NCBI GenBank assembly: GCA_038749105.1
Contig: JBCDIM010000010.1
Coordinates: 15,146 to 79,145 of the forward strand
Length of the DNA: 64,000 nt
Source of the DNA: JBCCOW01 sp038749105
GTDB lineage: Bacteria; Planctomycetota; Phycisphaerae; Phycisphaerales; Phycisphaeraceae
Direction: 5' to 3'
Numbering within the stretch: the stretch's first letter is position 1; every line of letters begins with the position of its first letter. The notes below the pieces were generated by a model. That model saw only the letters and a list, made by a program, of their open reading frames with translations, did not search any database and had not been told where the DNA came from. Positions 24,442-32,048 of the stretch are shown piece by piece. A program made the position numbers and the translations under genes.

Positions 24442-25776
24442 ATGACCGACTTCTGGTCCCCCGACCACCTCGCCCACCTCACCGGCGGCACCTGGCTGTC
24501 ACAGCCGCGGGGCGACGCCCCGCCGGTCCCCACCTCATCCATCACCGGCCTCTGGCACGACACCCGCCAACTCCAGCCCGGCGACGCCTACCTCGCCCTC
24601 CCCGGCAACCGCGTCGACGGCCACACCCTCCTCCCCCAGGCCGCCGACGCCGGCGCATCCTGCGCCATCATCACCCAGAAGCCCACGCTCTCCGAGCGTG
24701 GGCCCGCGCCGCCATTGCCTTGCCTGCTCGTCACAGACGCCATCGAAGCCCTCCACGCCCTCGCCCTCGCCTACCGCAACCACCTCGCCCAACACCAAGC
24801 CACCGTCATCGCTGTCTCCGGGTCCAACGGCAAGACCACCACCCGACACCTCATCCACCACGTCCTCACCGCTGCCGGCCTCCCCGGCTCCCAAGCCCCC
24901 GCCTCCTTCAACAACCATCTCGGCGTCCCCCTCACCCTCCTCCGCGCCAAACCCACCGACCGCTTCGTCGCCCTCGAGCTCGGCACCAACTATCCCGGCG
25001 AGATCAACCAGCTCGCCGCCCTCGCCCGCCCCGATATCTCCGTGATCCCCTCCCTCGGCGAAGAGCACCTCGAAGCCTTCACCGACCTCGCCGGCGTGGT
25101 CCGCGAGGAAGCCGCCGTCCTCCCCCACGTCCGCCCCAACGGCACCATCCTCACCACCCCCGACGCCGGCCAACTCCTCGCCGAACACTACGACGTCCAG
25201 GAAGGCGTCGGCATGACCAGCGTAAACCCTGACCACTTCACGCTCCCCAAAGACTTCCCGCTCCCCGGCGAACACAACCGGTCCAACGCCGCCCTCGCCC
25301 TCGCCCTCGCCCGCCTCTTCGACATCCCCCCCGACACCGCCCAACACGCCCTGTCCACCTTCACCCCCGCCCCCCACCGCTCCCACCTCCGCCGCATCGG
25401 CCCCATCACCCTGATGGACGACTGCTACAACGCCAACCCCAGCTCCATGCTCGCCGCCCTCGACCTCTTTATGCAGACCCCACCCACCCGCTCACCCGAC
25501 ACCCGCCGCGTCGCCATCCTCGGCGAGATGCGCGAGCTCGGCGAATCCTCTGAACACCATCACCGCGCCATCGCCCACCTCGCCCACGTCGCCGCCCACC
25601 TCGCCATCCTCCTCGGCGACGCCTTCGCCTTCGACCCCGCCCATCAACCCTTCGACCCCGATGCCATTACCGCCCAGCTCCAGCCCGGTGACCACATCCT
25701 CCTCAAAGCCTCCCGCGGCCTCCGCCTCGAACGCCTCATCCCCGCCCTCGAAGCCCGCTTTGCCCGTGATTCATAG
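24442..25776 (+). CDS. murF: UDP-N-acetylmuramoyl-tripeptide--D-Ala-D-Ala ligase MurF
   Basis: MurF adds the D-Ala-D-Ala dipeptide to the peptidoglycan precursor. It is 444 residues with the ATP loop VSGSNGKTTT (127-134), ASFNNHLGVPLTLL, ELGTNYPGEI, and DDCYNANPSSMLAALD in the C-terminal domain. Its presence with mraY shows that this planctomycete makes peptidoglycan. Two palindromic elements lie in frame in surface-loop positions: a REP copy encoding PRGDAPPV near residue 22 and the second element encoding QKPTLSERGPAP at 79-90. The stop codon TAG (25774-25776) is itself part of REP copy 3. Confidence 0.95.
   Translation: MTDFWSPDHLAHLTGGTWLSQPRGDAPPVPTSSITGLWHDTRQLQPGDAYLALPGNRVDGHTLLPQAADAGASCAIITQKPTLSERGPAPPLPCLLVTDAIEALHALALAYRNHLAQHQATVIAVSGSNGKTTTRHLIHHVLTAAGLPGSQAPASFNNHLGVPLTLLRAKPTDRFVALELGTNYPGEINQLAALARPDISVIPSLGEEHLEAFTDLAGVVREEAAVLPHVRPNGTILTTPDAGQLLAEHYDVQEGVGMTSVNPDHFTLPKDFPLPGEHNRSNAALALALARLFDIPPDTAQHALSTFTPAPHRSHLRRIGPITLMDDCYNANPSSMLAALDLFMQTPPTRSPDTRRVAILGEMRELGESSEHHHRAIAHLAHVAAHLAILLGDAFAFDPAHQPFDPDAITAQLQPGDHILLKASRGLRLERLIPALEARFARDS
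24501..24527 (+). repeat. REP-like palindrome, copy 2, inside murF
   Basis: ACAGCC, GCGGGGC (24507-24513), GAC, GCCCCGC (24517-24523), CGGT. The stem is identical to copy 3 and the 3' flank to copy 1. It is read through in frame near the N-terminus of MurF. Confidence 0.7.
24674..24710 (+). repeat. In-frame palindromic element (second family), copy in murF
   Basis: Arms GCCCACGCTC (24681-24690) and GAGCGTGGGC (24694-24703) pair over 10 bp around a TCC loop, preceded by CCAGAA and followed by CCGCGCCG. Near-identical copies occur at 50596 (reverse) and 41456 (reverse). Confidence 0.75.
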
Positions 25777-25803
25777 CCGCGGGGCGACGCCCCGCAGGCC
25801 GAC
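25774..25803 (+). repeat. REP-like palindrome, copy 3, at the murF stop
   Basis: TAGCC, GCGGGGC (25779-25785), GAC, GCCCCGC (25789-25795), AGGCCGAC. The first TAG is the murF stop codon. It lies 19 bases upstream of the RAYT start. Confidence 0.8.
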
Positions 25804-25821
25804 CCGCGGTACCCTCACACG

Positions 25822-26328
25822 ATGCCCGTCTACCTCTTCACGCTCCACGCCTACGGCTCGTGGATGCCCGACCACCGACGCGGCTACACCCACCGCGGAG
25901 ACGGCGTCCGCCCCAAAGATGAGGACATGGCTAACCGCTGCCAAAGCCGTATGCCATCCGATGCAGTCGCTTTTAGCCATCAAGCCCAAACGATCATCAC
26001 CGCCGCCCTCCGCGAGAAATGCACCCTCAAGGGCTGGCGGCTCTACGCCGTGGCAACCGATGAAACGCACATCCACACGATGCTCGGCTGGACCGGATTC
26101 ACGCCGTGGGAAGAAGTCCGACGCGGCTTGAAATCCTCCCTGACCCGCCAGCTCAACCAACAACTCACGCGACGGACCTGGTTCTCGAAAAGCGGCAGCC
26201 GGAAGCGTGTGACCGACCCCAAGCACTTCGACCATCTCATGACCACATACCTTCCCAGCCACCGCGGCATGAACTTCTTCGATCCCCCCCAAGTCGATCA
26301 GCCCGGCGAGGCGTCGCCTCGCGGCTAA
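25822..26328 (+). CDS. REP-associated tyrosine transposase (RAYT, Y1/HUH family)
   Basis: 168 residues. The key block is YAVATDETHIHTMLGW, an H-x-H metal site of HUH nucleases, followed later by FDHLMTTYLPSHRG, where a Tyr can serve as the single-strand DNA nucleophile. The N-terminal FTLHAYGSWMPDHRRGYTHR is shared with a family of such proteins common in planctomycetes (from memory). RAYTs are domesticated relatives of IS200/IS605 transposases and act on REP palindromes. Here REP copies flank it on both sides and the last codons plus the stop lie inside an inverted REP copy, so it reads as one mobile unit between murF and mraY. Confidence 0.8.
   Translation: MPVYLFTLHAYGSWMPDHRRGYTHRGDGVRPKDEDMANRCQSRMPSDAVAFSHQAQTIITAALREKCTLKGWRLYAVATDETHIHTMLGWTGFTPWEEVRRGLKSSLTRQLNQQLTRRTWFSKSGSRKRVTDPKHFDHLMTTYLPSHRGMNFFDPPQVDQPGEASPRG
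26302..26328 (-). repeat. REP-like palindrome, copy 4, inverted, at the RAYT stop
   Basis: On the minus strand it reads TTAGCC, GCGAGGC, GAC, GCCTCGC, CGGGC. Positions 26306-26312 and 26316-26322 are the arms. The RAYT stop TAA is the complement of its TTA flank. Confidence 0.8.
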
Positions 26329-26342
26329 AACAAAACACCCCT

Positions 26343-26374
26343 CATAGCCGCGACACGACGTGTCGCAGGCCGAG
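26343..26374 (+). repeat. REP-like palindrome, copy 5
   Basis: CATAGCC, GCGACAC (26350-26356), GAC, GTGTCGC (26360-26366), AGGCCGAG. With copy 4 it forms a head-to-head pair separated by about 15 bases, like a BIME. It lies 29 bases upstream of mraY. Confidence 0.8.
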
Positions 26375-26402
26375 CCGCCACTGCGTCCGCTCCACCCCAA
26401 CC

Positions 26403-27614
26403 ATGCTCTACTGGCTCTGGCACACCCTCCGCGAACCGATCAACAACTCCGCCCTGCTGGGGCCGTTGAACGTGCTCCAATGGGTCGAGTTCCGGGCCGT
26501 CTTCGCACTGCTGCTCGCGTTCACCCTCGTGGTTGCCCTCGGCGACAAGACCATCCGCGCCCTGGTCCGCCTCAAGGTCGGCGACTCCCCCGAGTTCCAT
26601 CACCAGGACCTCAACCAGCTCATGCAGGAGAAGCGCAACGTCCCCACCATGGGCGGCATCCTCATCGTCGCCGCCATCACCGCCGCGACCCTCCTGCTCG
26701 GCAACTTCGAGTCCTTCTACCTCACGCTCGGCCTCGTCTGCCTCCTGGTCCTCGGGGCCATCGGGTTCGCCGACGACTACCTCAAGCTCACCACCGCTCG
26801 CCGAAAGCCCGGCTCCCGCGATGGGCTCTACTCCTGGGAAAAACTCGCCTATCAAATAGGCCTCGCCCTCATCCTCGGCTACTTCATCTACCAGCACGGC
26901 GGCAACAAGATCGTCGGCGAGTCCACCCAGCTCCTCGAGATGTCCCGCTCGCTCAGCCTGCCCGGCCTCAAGAGCTGGGCCTGGGACAATGCCGCCCAGG
27001 CCTGGGTCCCCGCCAACCAGATCGTCCTGCCGCTGGTCGTGTTCATGTTCATCGCTGTGTTCGTCATCGTCGGCACCTCCAACGCAGTCAACCTCACCGA
27101 TGGTATGGACGGCCTCGCCGCCGGCACCACCACGATGGTCGCCCTCGCGTTCGCCGTGCTCTGCTGGATCGCCGGCTACCGCTACGACGAGTTCATCATG
27201 GCCCAGTACCTGCTGCTGCCGCACATCCCATTGGCAGACGAGCTGGCGGTGCTCGCCGGTGCGATGGCCGGGGCCTGCCTCGGGTTCCTCTGGTTCAACT
27301 GCAACCCCGCCAAGGTCTTCATGGGGGACACCGGCTCGCTCGCCCTCGGCGGCGTGCTCGGCTTCATTGCGGTCACCATCCGGCAGGAAGCCCTGCTGGT
27401 CATCATCGGCGGCATCTTCGTCCTCGAAGCCCTCTCCGTGATCATCCAGGTCGCCTACTTCAAGGCCACCAAGGGCAAACGTGTCTTCCGCTGCGCCCCC
27501 ATCCACCACCACTTCCACCTCGGCGGCTGGTCCGAACAGCAGGTCGTCGTCCGCTTCTGGCTCGCCACCGCGATGCTCATCGCCCTCGCCCTCGCCACCA
27601 TCCGTGTGCGTTGA
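26403..27614 (+). CDS. mraY: Phospho-N-acetylmuramoyl-pentapeptide-transferase MraY
   Basis: MraY transfers phospho-MurNAc-pentapeptide to undecaprenyl phosphate and makes lipid I. The 403-residue protein has about ten transmembrane helices and the conserved blocks VPTMGGILI, GFADDYLK, SNAVNLTDGMDGLA, FNCNPAKVFMGDTGSLALGG and the His-rich APIHHHFHLGGWSE. It belongs to the dcw set with murF. The ATG at 26403 is the only start after the REP region. Confidence 0.96.
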   Translation: MLYWLWHTLREPINNSALLGPLNVLQWVEFRAVFALLLAFTLVVALGDKTIRALVRLKVGDSPEFHHQDLNQLMQEKRNVPTMGGILIVAAITAATLLLGNFESFYLTLGLVCLLVLGAIGFADDYLKLTTARRKPGSRDGLYSWEKLAYQIGLALILGYFIYQHGGNKIVGESTQLLEMSRSLSLPGLKSWAWDNAAQAWVPANQIVLPLVVFMFIAVFVIVGTSNAVNLTDGMDGLAAGTTTMVALAFAVLCWIAGYRYDEFIMAQYLLLPHIPLADELAVLAGAMAGACLGFLWFNCNPAKVFMGDTGSLALGGVLGFIAVTIRQEALLVIIGGIFVLEALSVIIQVAYFKATKGKRVFRCAPIHHHFHLGGWSEQQVVVRFWLATAMLIALALATIRVR

Positions 27615-27656
27615 CCCGTGGCAGCGTGCGGCGAGGCGGGGTAGGCCGACCGGGCC

Positions 27657-29144
27657 CTACTGCCCATCGACCCGGAAGAACCGCTTGGGGTTGTAGATCA
27701 GGTACGCATCCATCGGCTCAAGCGGCGGCAGGTTCACATAGCTCCGGCCGTTCGCGTCCTTAGCCAACAGGGCCCAGTACCACGGCCGGGGCATCTCGCC
27801 CGTCGGCTTCTGGCGGATGCCCTCTTCGCGGACCTCGTCCACGATCTGGTTGACCCACTTCAGCTCGACTGCTTTGTCCGCAAACTCCTCCCAGTCACCC
27901 GATGCGGCGTTCTCGTACATCTGCTCTTTGAACTGCTCAAGCGTGATGCCCATCTTCGCCGCGACCGGCACCGCCAATCGGGCCTCCCACTCCTTGAGGA
28001 TCTCCAGCGTCTGCTCGAGGTCCGTCATGTTCCCCCTAAACCCAGCAGACATCTGGTGGTGCAGGATGATCGCGTTGGGGTAGGCATAGGAGTGGTCGGC
28101 GAGCGTCGTAATCACCGCTGCCATGGACGCCGCAAAGGACTTGACCACCACGTGGACCGGGGCCTTGCTCGCCTCGATCGCCTTGACGATCCGGTAGCCC
28201 TGCATGACTGAACCGCCGGGCGAGCTGTCGATCATGAGGAAGATCGGCTTGGTCGGGTCTTCGTTGTTGAAGTAGTGGATCCGCTGCGTCACATAGTCGG
28301 CGGTCCCCGTGATGATCGGCCCGTTGAGCGGGATACGCCGATCGCTGATGAACAGCACGCCGTCCACCAAGGGCTCATCGCGGTAGCTCAGGTCGGCCTC
28401 CACCACGTCGGCCAGCCGTGCCTCGCTGTCCAGCCGCTGGAGTCGGCTCGCCGCCACCGCAGCCTCGGCCTCGGCCTGCTGCTGCTCCGCCTGCTTCGCC
28501 GCCAACGCCGCCGCCTGCCGGAGCTGACCCGACTCGTATTCCGCCTGAAGCAACGCCAGCTCGTGCTGCTTCGCCGCCAGCTCACCGGCACGCTTCGCCG
28601 CCGCCAACGCTTCCGCCGCCTGCAGCCGTGCCGCCTCGGCCTTCATCTCCGACAGCTCCGCCTCCTGCCGGGCCGCACGCAGATTCTGTTGCTTCTGAAG
28701 CGCGGCCAGCTCCGCGTCCGCCTCCGATGACATCGCCGCCCGGCGGGCCGTCTCCAGGCCCTGCTCCAGCTCAAGCTTCGCCTTCTCCAGCTCCAACGGC
28801 TGCAGCTCCGCCCGCTGGGCCTGCAACGCCACTTCGTAGGCCTTGCTCAGCTTTTCGTGTTTCGCCCGCAGCTCCGCCAACTCTGCCGATAGCCGCTGCT
28901 CCCGCAGCTGCGCTTCGACTTCCAGCCGCAATAGCTCTTCCCGCAGCTGTTCGACTTCCGGATCCTCCGAAGCCCCCACCTTCTCAGCACGCTCTTCAAC
29001 AACCACAACCGGCACCGACACCGAGGCTTCAGCGACTTGGGCATCACTCTGCACAGGCTCGGCCGTCGCCGGCTGGTCCGCCAGCCCCGCACACCCCGCG
29101 AACGCCAACAACGACATCGACAGACCAACAGGCAAACGCATCAT
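27657..29144 (-). CDS. Lipoprotein with long coiled coil and ClpP-like protease domain
   Basis: 495 residues starting at the double Met at 29144. The signal peptide ends LLAFAGC, so Cys18 should be lipidated and the protein acts outside the cytoplasm. Residues about 60-245 form a long Ala/Glu/Gln-rich coiled coil. The C-terminal part (about 265-440) is a ClpP/SppA-like crotonase fold: IPLNGPIITG, FLMIDSSPGGSV, SFAASMAA (Ser340), ILHHQM (His362 or His363) and SGDWEEF (Asp417). It resembles ClpP more than signal-peptide peptidase A. The three likely catalytic residues are present. Function is unknown; envelope quality control is one possibility. Confidence 0.75.
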   Translation of the reverse strand: MMRLPVGLSMSLLAFAGCAGLADQPATAEPVQSDAQVAEASVSVPVVVVEERAEKVGASEDPEVEQLREELLRLEVEAQLREQRLSAELAELRAKHEKLSKAYEVALQAQRAELQPLELEKAKLELEQGLETARRAAMSSEADAELAALQKQQNLRAARQEAELSEMKAEAARLQAAEALAAAKRAGELAAKQHELALLQAEYESGQLRQAAALAAKQAEQQQAEAEAAVAASRLQRLDSEARLADVVEADLSYRDEPLVDGVLFISDRRIPLNGPIITGTADYVTQRIHYFNNEDPTKPIFLMIDSSPGGSVMQGYRIVKAIEASKAPVHVVVKSFAASMAAVITTLADHSYAYPNAIILHHQMSAGFRGNMTDLEQTLEILKEWEARLAVPVAAKMGITLEQFKEQMYENAASGDWEEFADKAVELKWVNQIVDEVREEGIRQKPTGEMPRPWYWALLAKDANGRSYVNLPPLEPMDAYLIYNPKRFFRVDGQ

Positions 29145-29259
29145 GGGGGTCTCCGCTAGGAACCAATTTTTCTCAGAACTCAGATCGCACTCCCCAAGAA
29201 TATCCGGTCGCCCCCGGACCGGTTCGCCAAACACGCAAGAGATACCGCCCAAGCCCTCG

Positions 29260-31161
29260 TCAGGCACCCGCTCCATGGCGACCGACCACATCTTCTAACC
29301 CGTGGTCCGGGGCCGCCAAGTCCTCCGCCTTCACCGCCGATACCGCACCGGCAAACGTCGGCCGAGGCTGATCCGCCGGCCGCGTAACCCCCACGCCCCG
29401 CGTCGCCTCAAACCCAAACACCCGCGCCTGCTCACTCCCCCATGTCTCCTCGGGCACCAGCCTTAACCGGTCCGTCGTAACGCTGACCGGAACCCGCAAC
29501 AGCCGCTGATGGTTCTGCTCGTTCCGATACACCGTCGACCAAGACCCGTTCGCTCCCCTCGCCTCGACCCGGAACGCCTTGACCAACACACGCGGGACAC
29601 GCCCCGATCCCTTCAGCCCCGCACCCTGCGGGTAGTTGCACGGCATCCGCTTGTCCGACTTCAGATTGGAATCGAACACACACCGCACACCGCCCACCTC
29701 CACCGGGCGATCCCACGACAGCTCGACCGCTCCGCCCACCTCCCCCACCCATGCGTGATCGACCCGGTCCAGCTCGCGGTCGTACCCATCCAGCACCGGG
29801 CTCTCGGTCACCGCCGAACGCGACAGCTCGTCGACAACCCGCGGCACACCGGGCAGGTATTGGTCGTCCGCCTGCAACAACGCCTGCAGCTCACCGACGT
29901 GATCCGGGTAGATCGTTGCCGGCTTCACGCCCTTGCGCACCGACATCGCCGCGGCCGTCCCCGCCGCCTGCCCGATCACCGCACACGTCGCCATCACCCG
30001 CGTCGAACTCAATGCCGCGTGCGTCACCGAGATGTTCCGCCCGGCAAACAACAGGTTCTCGACGTTCCTGGACGCCAGCGATCGGTACGGGATCCCGTAC
30101 GGGCTCGGCGCGGGATGAAAGATCGTGGGCTTGCCCGGATAGAGCATCCCTGCCGGATGGTGGTCATCCATCGACCAGCCACCATGCGCGACCACATCGT
30201 CGAACCGCCCGCCCGATTCGACGTCGTGCTGCGTCATTATGTGGAGCCCCTCGTACCGCCGGTTCTCCCGCTTACCCGGCAGCGACCCGATCCACTCCAA
30301 GGCCCAGGTCTCCGCGTCCTTCCGGTGCGGCGAGACGTTCTTGATGTAGTCCCAAACGCCCCAGGCCAGCCGCATGAGGTCGTCCCGGATCGCTTCCGCA
30401 TCCGCGATCGTGTCCCAGATGCCCCCCAACTCCAGCCACCAGAAGTTGTGCGCATTCACACCGTTGCCCAGCCGGTGATTGAACTGCGACTCGTCGTCGA
30501 ACCGGTACGCGAAGTCCGGTGCGGTAAACGGCTGGACCTCATCGGTCCGCCGCAGCTGGATCAGCAGCGTGTTGCCCATCGTCTTGCGGTCGGGCTTCTC
30601 CGGCGCGATCGGCTCATCGAATTCGGCCCGTGCTTCCCTGCCCCACCGGTACGCCGCTCCACTTGCCGGGGCGAGGATGCTGTCCCCCGAGCAGTCGATA
30701 AACCGCGCCGCCTCCAGCGTGTGCCACGTCTGGCTCGTGAGCTGCCAGGCGGTGATCGTCGTGATGCGGACGGAAGCATCACTCCCTTCGGTCTCACAGC
30801 CGGTGCACGAGCAGTTCATGAACAGCGTCAGGTTCGGCTGTCGGTTCATCACCCGGAACAACGCCGCGTCCCAGACCGAGTAGTTCAGCGTCGGGTTCAG
30901 CGCCGCGTTGTCGAGCAGGATCTCTTCGAGGATCCCGGTCTCCTTGTTGTCCGACCCGTGCGCGCCACAGATCCACATGCGGATTTCAGACGACGCGTTG
31001 CCGCCGAAGACTGGGCGGTCGTGCACGAGCGCCGTTTTCGCCCCATGCCGGGCGCTCGCCAGCGCGGCACACATGCCCGACATCCCTCCACCCACGACGA
31101 CGACATCGAAACGGTGCGAGAGACGGTCGAAGCCGTCACGGTGTTCGAGGGGTGCAGGCAT
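29260..31161 (-). CDS. FAD-dependent oxidoreductase (FAD_oxidored family) with C-terminal beta domain
   Basis: 633 residues. The dinucleotide fold begins DVVVVGGGMSGMCAALASAR, with GGNASSEIRMWICGAHG and FIDCSGDSILA following, as in the large planctomycete and Bacteroidetes family of FAD-dependent oxidoreductases found in carbohydrate-use loci. A C-terminal region from about 490 (VGGAVELSWDRPVEVGGVR) looks like a discoidin/F5-8C-like beta sandwich. There is no obvious signal peptide. It is divergently transcribed from an AraC regulator 71 bases away, which probably controls it. The substrate, perhaps a sugar, is not known. Confidence 0.85.
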   Translation of the reverse strand: MPAPLEHRDGFDRLSHRFDVVVVGGGMSGMCAALASARHGAKTALVHDRPVFGGNASSEIRMWICGAHGSDNKETGILEEILLDNAALNPTLNYSVWDAALFRVMNRQPNLTLFMNCSCTGCETEGSDASVRITTITAWQLTSQTWHTLEAARFIDCSGDSILAPASGAAYRWGREARAEFDEPIAPEKPDRKTMGNTLLIQLRRTDEVQPFTAPDFAYRFDDESQFNHRLGNGVNAHNFWWLELGGIWDTIADAEAIRDDLMRLAWGVWDYIKNVSPHRKDAETWALEWIGSLPGKRENRRYEGLHIMTQHDVESGGRFDDVVAHGGWSMDDHHPAGMLYPGKPTIFHPAPSPYGIPYRSLASRNVENLLFAGRNISVTHAALSSTRVMATCAVIGQAAGTAAAMSVRKGVKPATIYPDHVGELQALLQADDQYLPGVPRVVDELSRSAVTESPVLDGYDRELDRVDHAWVGEVGGAVELSWDRPVEVGGVRCVFDSNLKSDKRMPCNYPQGAGLKGSGRVPRVLVKAFRVEARGANGSWSTVYRNEQNHQRLLRVPVSVTTDRLRLVPEETWGSEQARVFGFEATRGVGVTRPADQPRPTFAGAVSAVKAEDLAAPDHGLEDVVGRHGAGA

Positions 31162-31197
31162 GACTTAAGCATCACAAAAAGCGAAAGAAAGTCCATG

Positions 31198-31212
31198 TTG
31201 CAGCATGCGCAA
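31198..31212. promoter_or_regulatory. Imperfect palindrome between the oxidoreductase and AraC genes
   Basis: TTGCAGCATGCGCAA has TTGC/GCAA ends and a GCATGC core, and lies in the 71-base divergent region. It is a candidate binding site for the AraC-type protein. Confidence 0.3.
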
Positions 31213-31232
31213 TACATGTCATGATTTGATTC

Positions 31233-32045
31233 ATGGCCGGACCACGCAGCCCGCTCGAGGCGACGATCAACCACCCCTGCGGCCGGATGATCGGGCCACC
31301 CGGCTGGTCTCGGCCGCGTTCGGCGTCGCTCGGACTTCACGACCATGAACTCTGGCTGGTCTGGCGTGGCCGGGGCTGGATGAGCGACGGCATGAACCGG
31401 CGAACCCTCGGACCAGGCTCCCTCGTCTGGATGCGCCCAGGCGGCATTTACGACGCGGGGCAAGACTCCGACGCCCCGCTCGGGTTCACCTTCATCCACT
31501 TCAGCCTGCACGGCATCCGCCCGCCCGCCGAATTCCTCGGGCCGGTCGATCTCGGGACCGTTGAGCCGGTGATGCGTCGTATCGTTCAGCTCTTGCCGCG
31601 TTCCGGTGGCCGGGACTGGGGCCGACCCGCCAAAGCCCCCGCCGCCGCGACCCGACTCCTCGAGGGCCTGCTCCTCGACCTCCGCTACCCGCCCGACGGC
31701 AAGCACCACGACCCCGAGAGCACCCTCGCTCAGGTCCGCCGGCTCGGTGATGACCTCCGCATCGACCCGATCGATCCACCCCCCGTCGCCGACCTTTCCG
31801 AGCGGCTCCACATCACCCCAGCACACTTCTCCCGGCTGTTCAAACAGGCCCACGGCCAGTCGCCACAACGCTTCCTCATCGAGGCCCGGATCGACCGTGC
31901 CCGCTATCTGCTCCGCGACACGGACATGCCCCTATCCGATATCGCCGACGCCCTCGGCTACGCCGACCCCTTCACTTTTTCCAAGCAGTTCAAACGCTTC
32001 TCCGGCCAGGCCCCCCGCGCCTACCGACGCGCCGCACGCGCCTGA
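31233..32045 (+). CDS. AraC family transcriptional regulator
   Basis: 270 residues. An N-terminal cupin-like sensor domain (HDHELWLVWRGRGWMSDG, GSLVWMRPGGIY) is followed by two helix-turn-helix motifs typical of AraC: LSERLHITPAHFSRLFKQA and ISDIADALGYADPFTFSKQF-type spacing (DIADALGYADPFTFSKQFKR), ending GQAPRAYRR. Its place opposite the FAD oxidoreductase gene points to local control, with a sugar-like ligand inferred from the cupin fold. Its end is 3 bases from the end of the converging YhaM-like gene. Confidence 0.9.
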   Translation: MAGPRSPLEATINHPCGRMIGPPGWSRPRSASLGLHDHELWLVWRGRGWMSDGMNRRTLGPGSLVWMRPGGIYDAGQDSDAPLGFTFIHFSLHGIRPPAEFLGPVDLGTVEPVMRRIVQLLPRSGGRDWGRPAKAPAAATRLLEGLLLDLRYPPDGKHHDPESTLAQVRRLGDDLRIDPIDPPPVADLSERLHITPAHFSRLFKQAHGQSPQRFLIEARIDRARYLLRDTDMPLSDIADALGYADPFTFSKQFKRFSGQAPRAYRRAARA

Positions 32046-32048
32046 GGA

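Noticed and set aside
27624..27652. GCGAGGCGGGGTAGGCCGAC after mraY resembles a degenerate REP copy
   Set aside because: The AGGCCGAC flank fits but no hairpin can be formed, so I did not count it.
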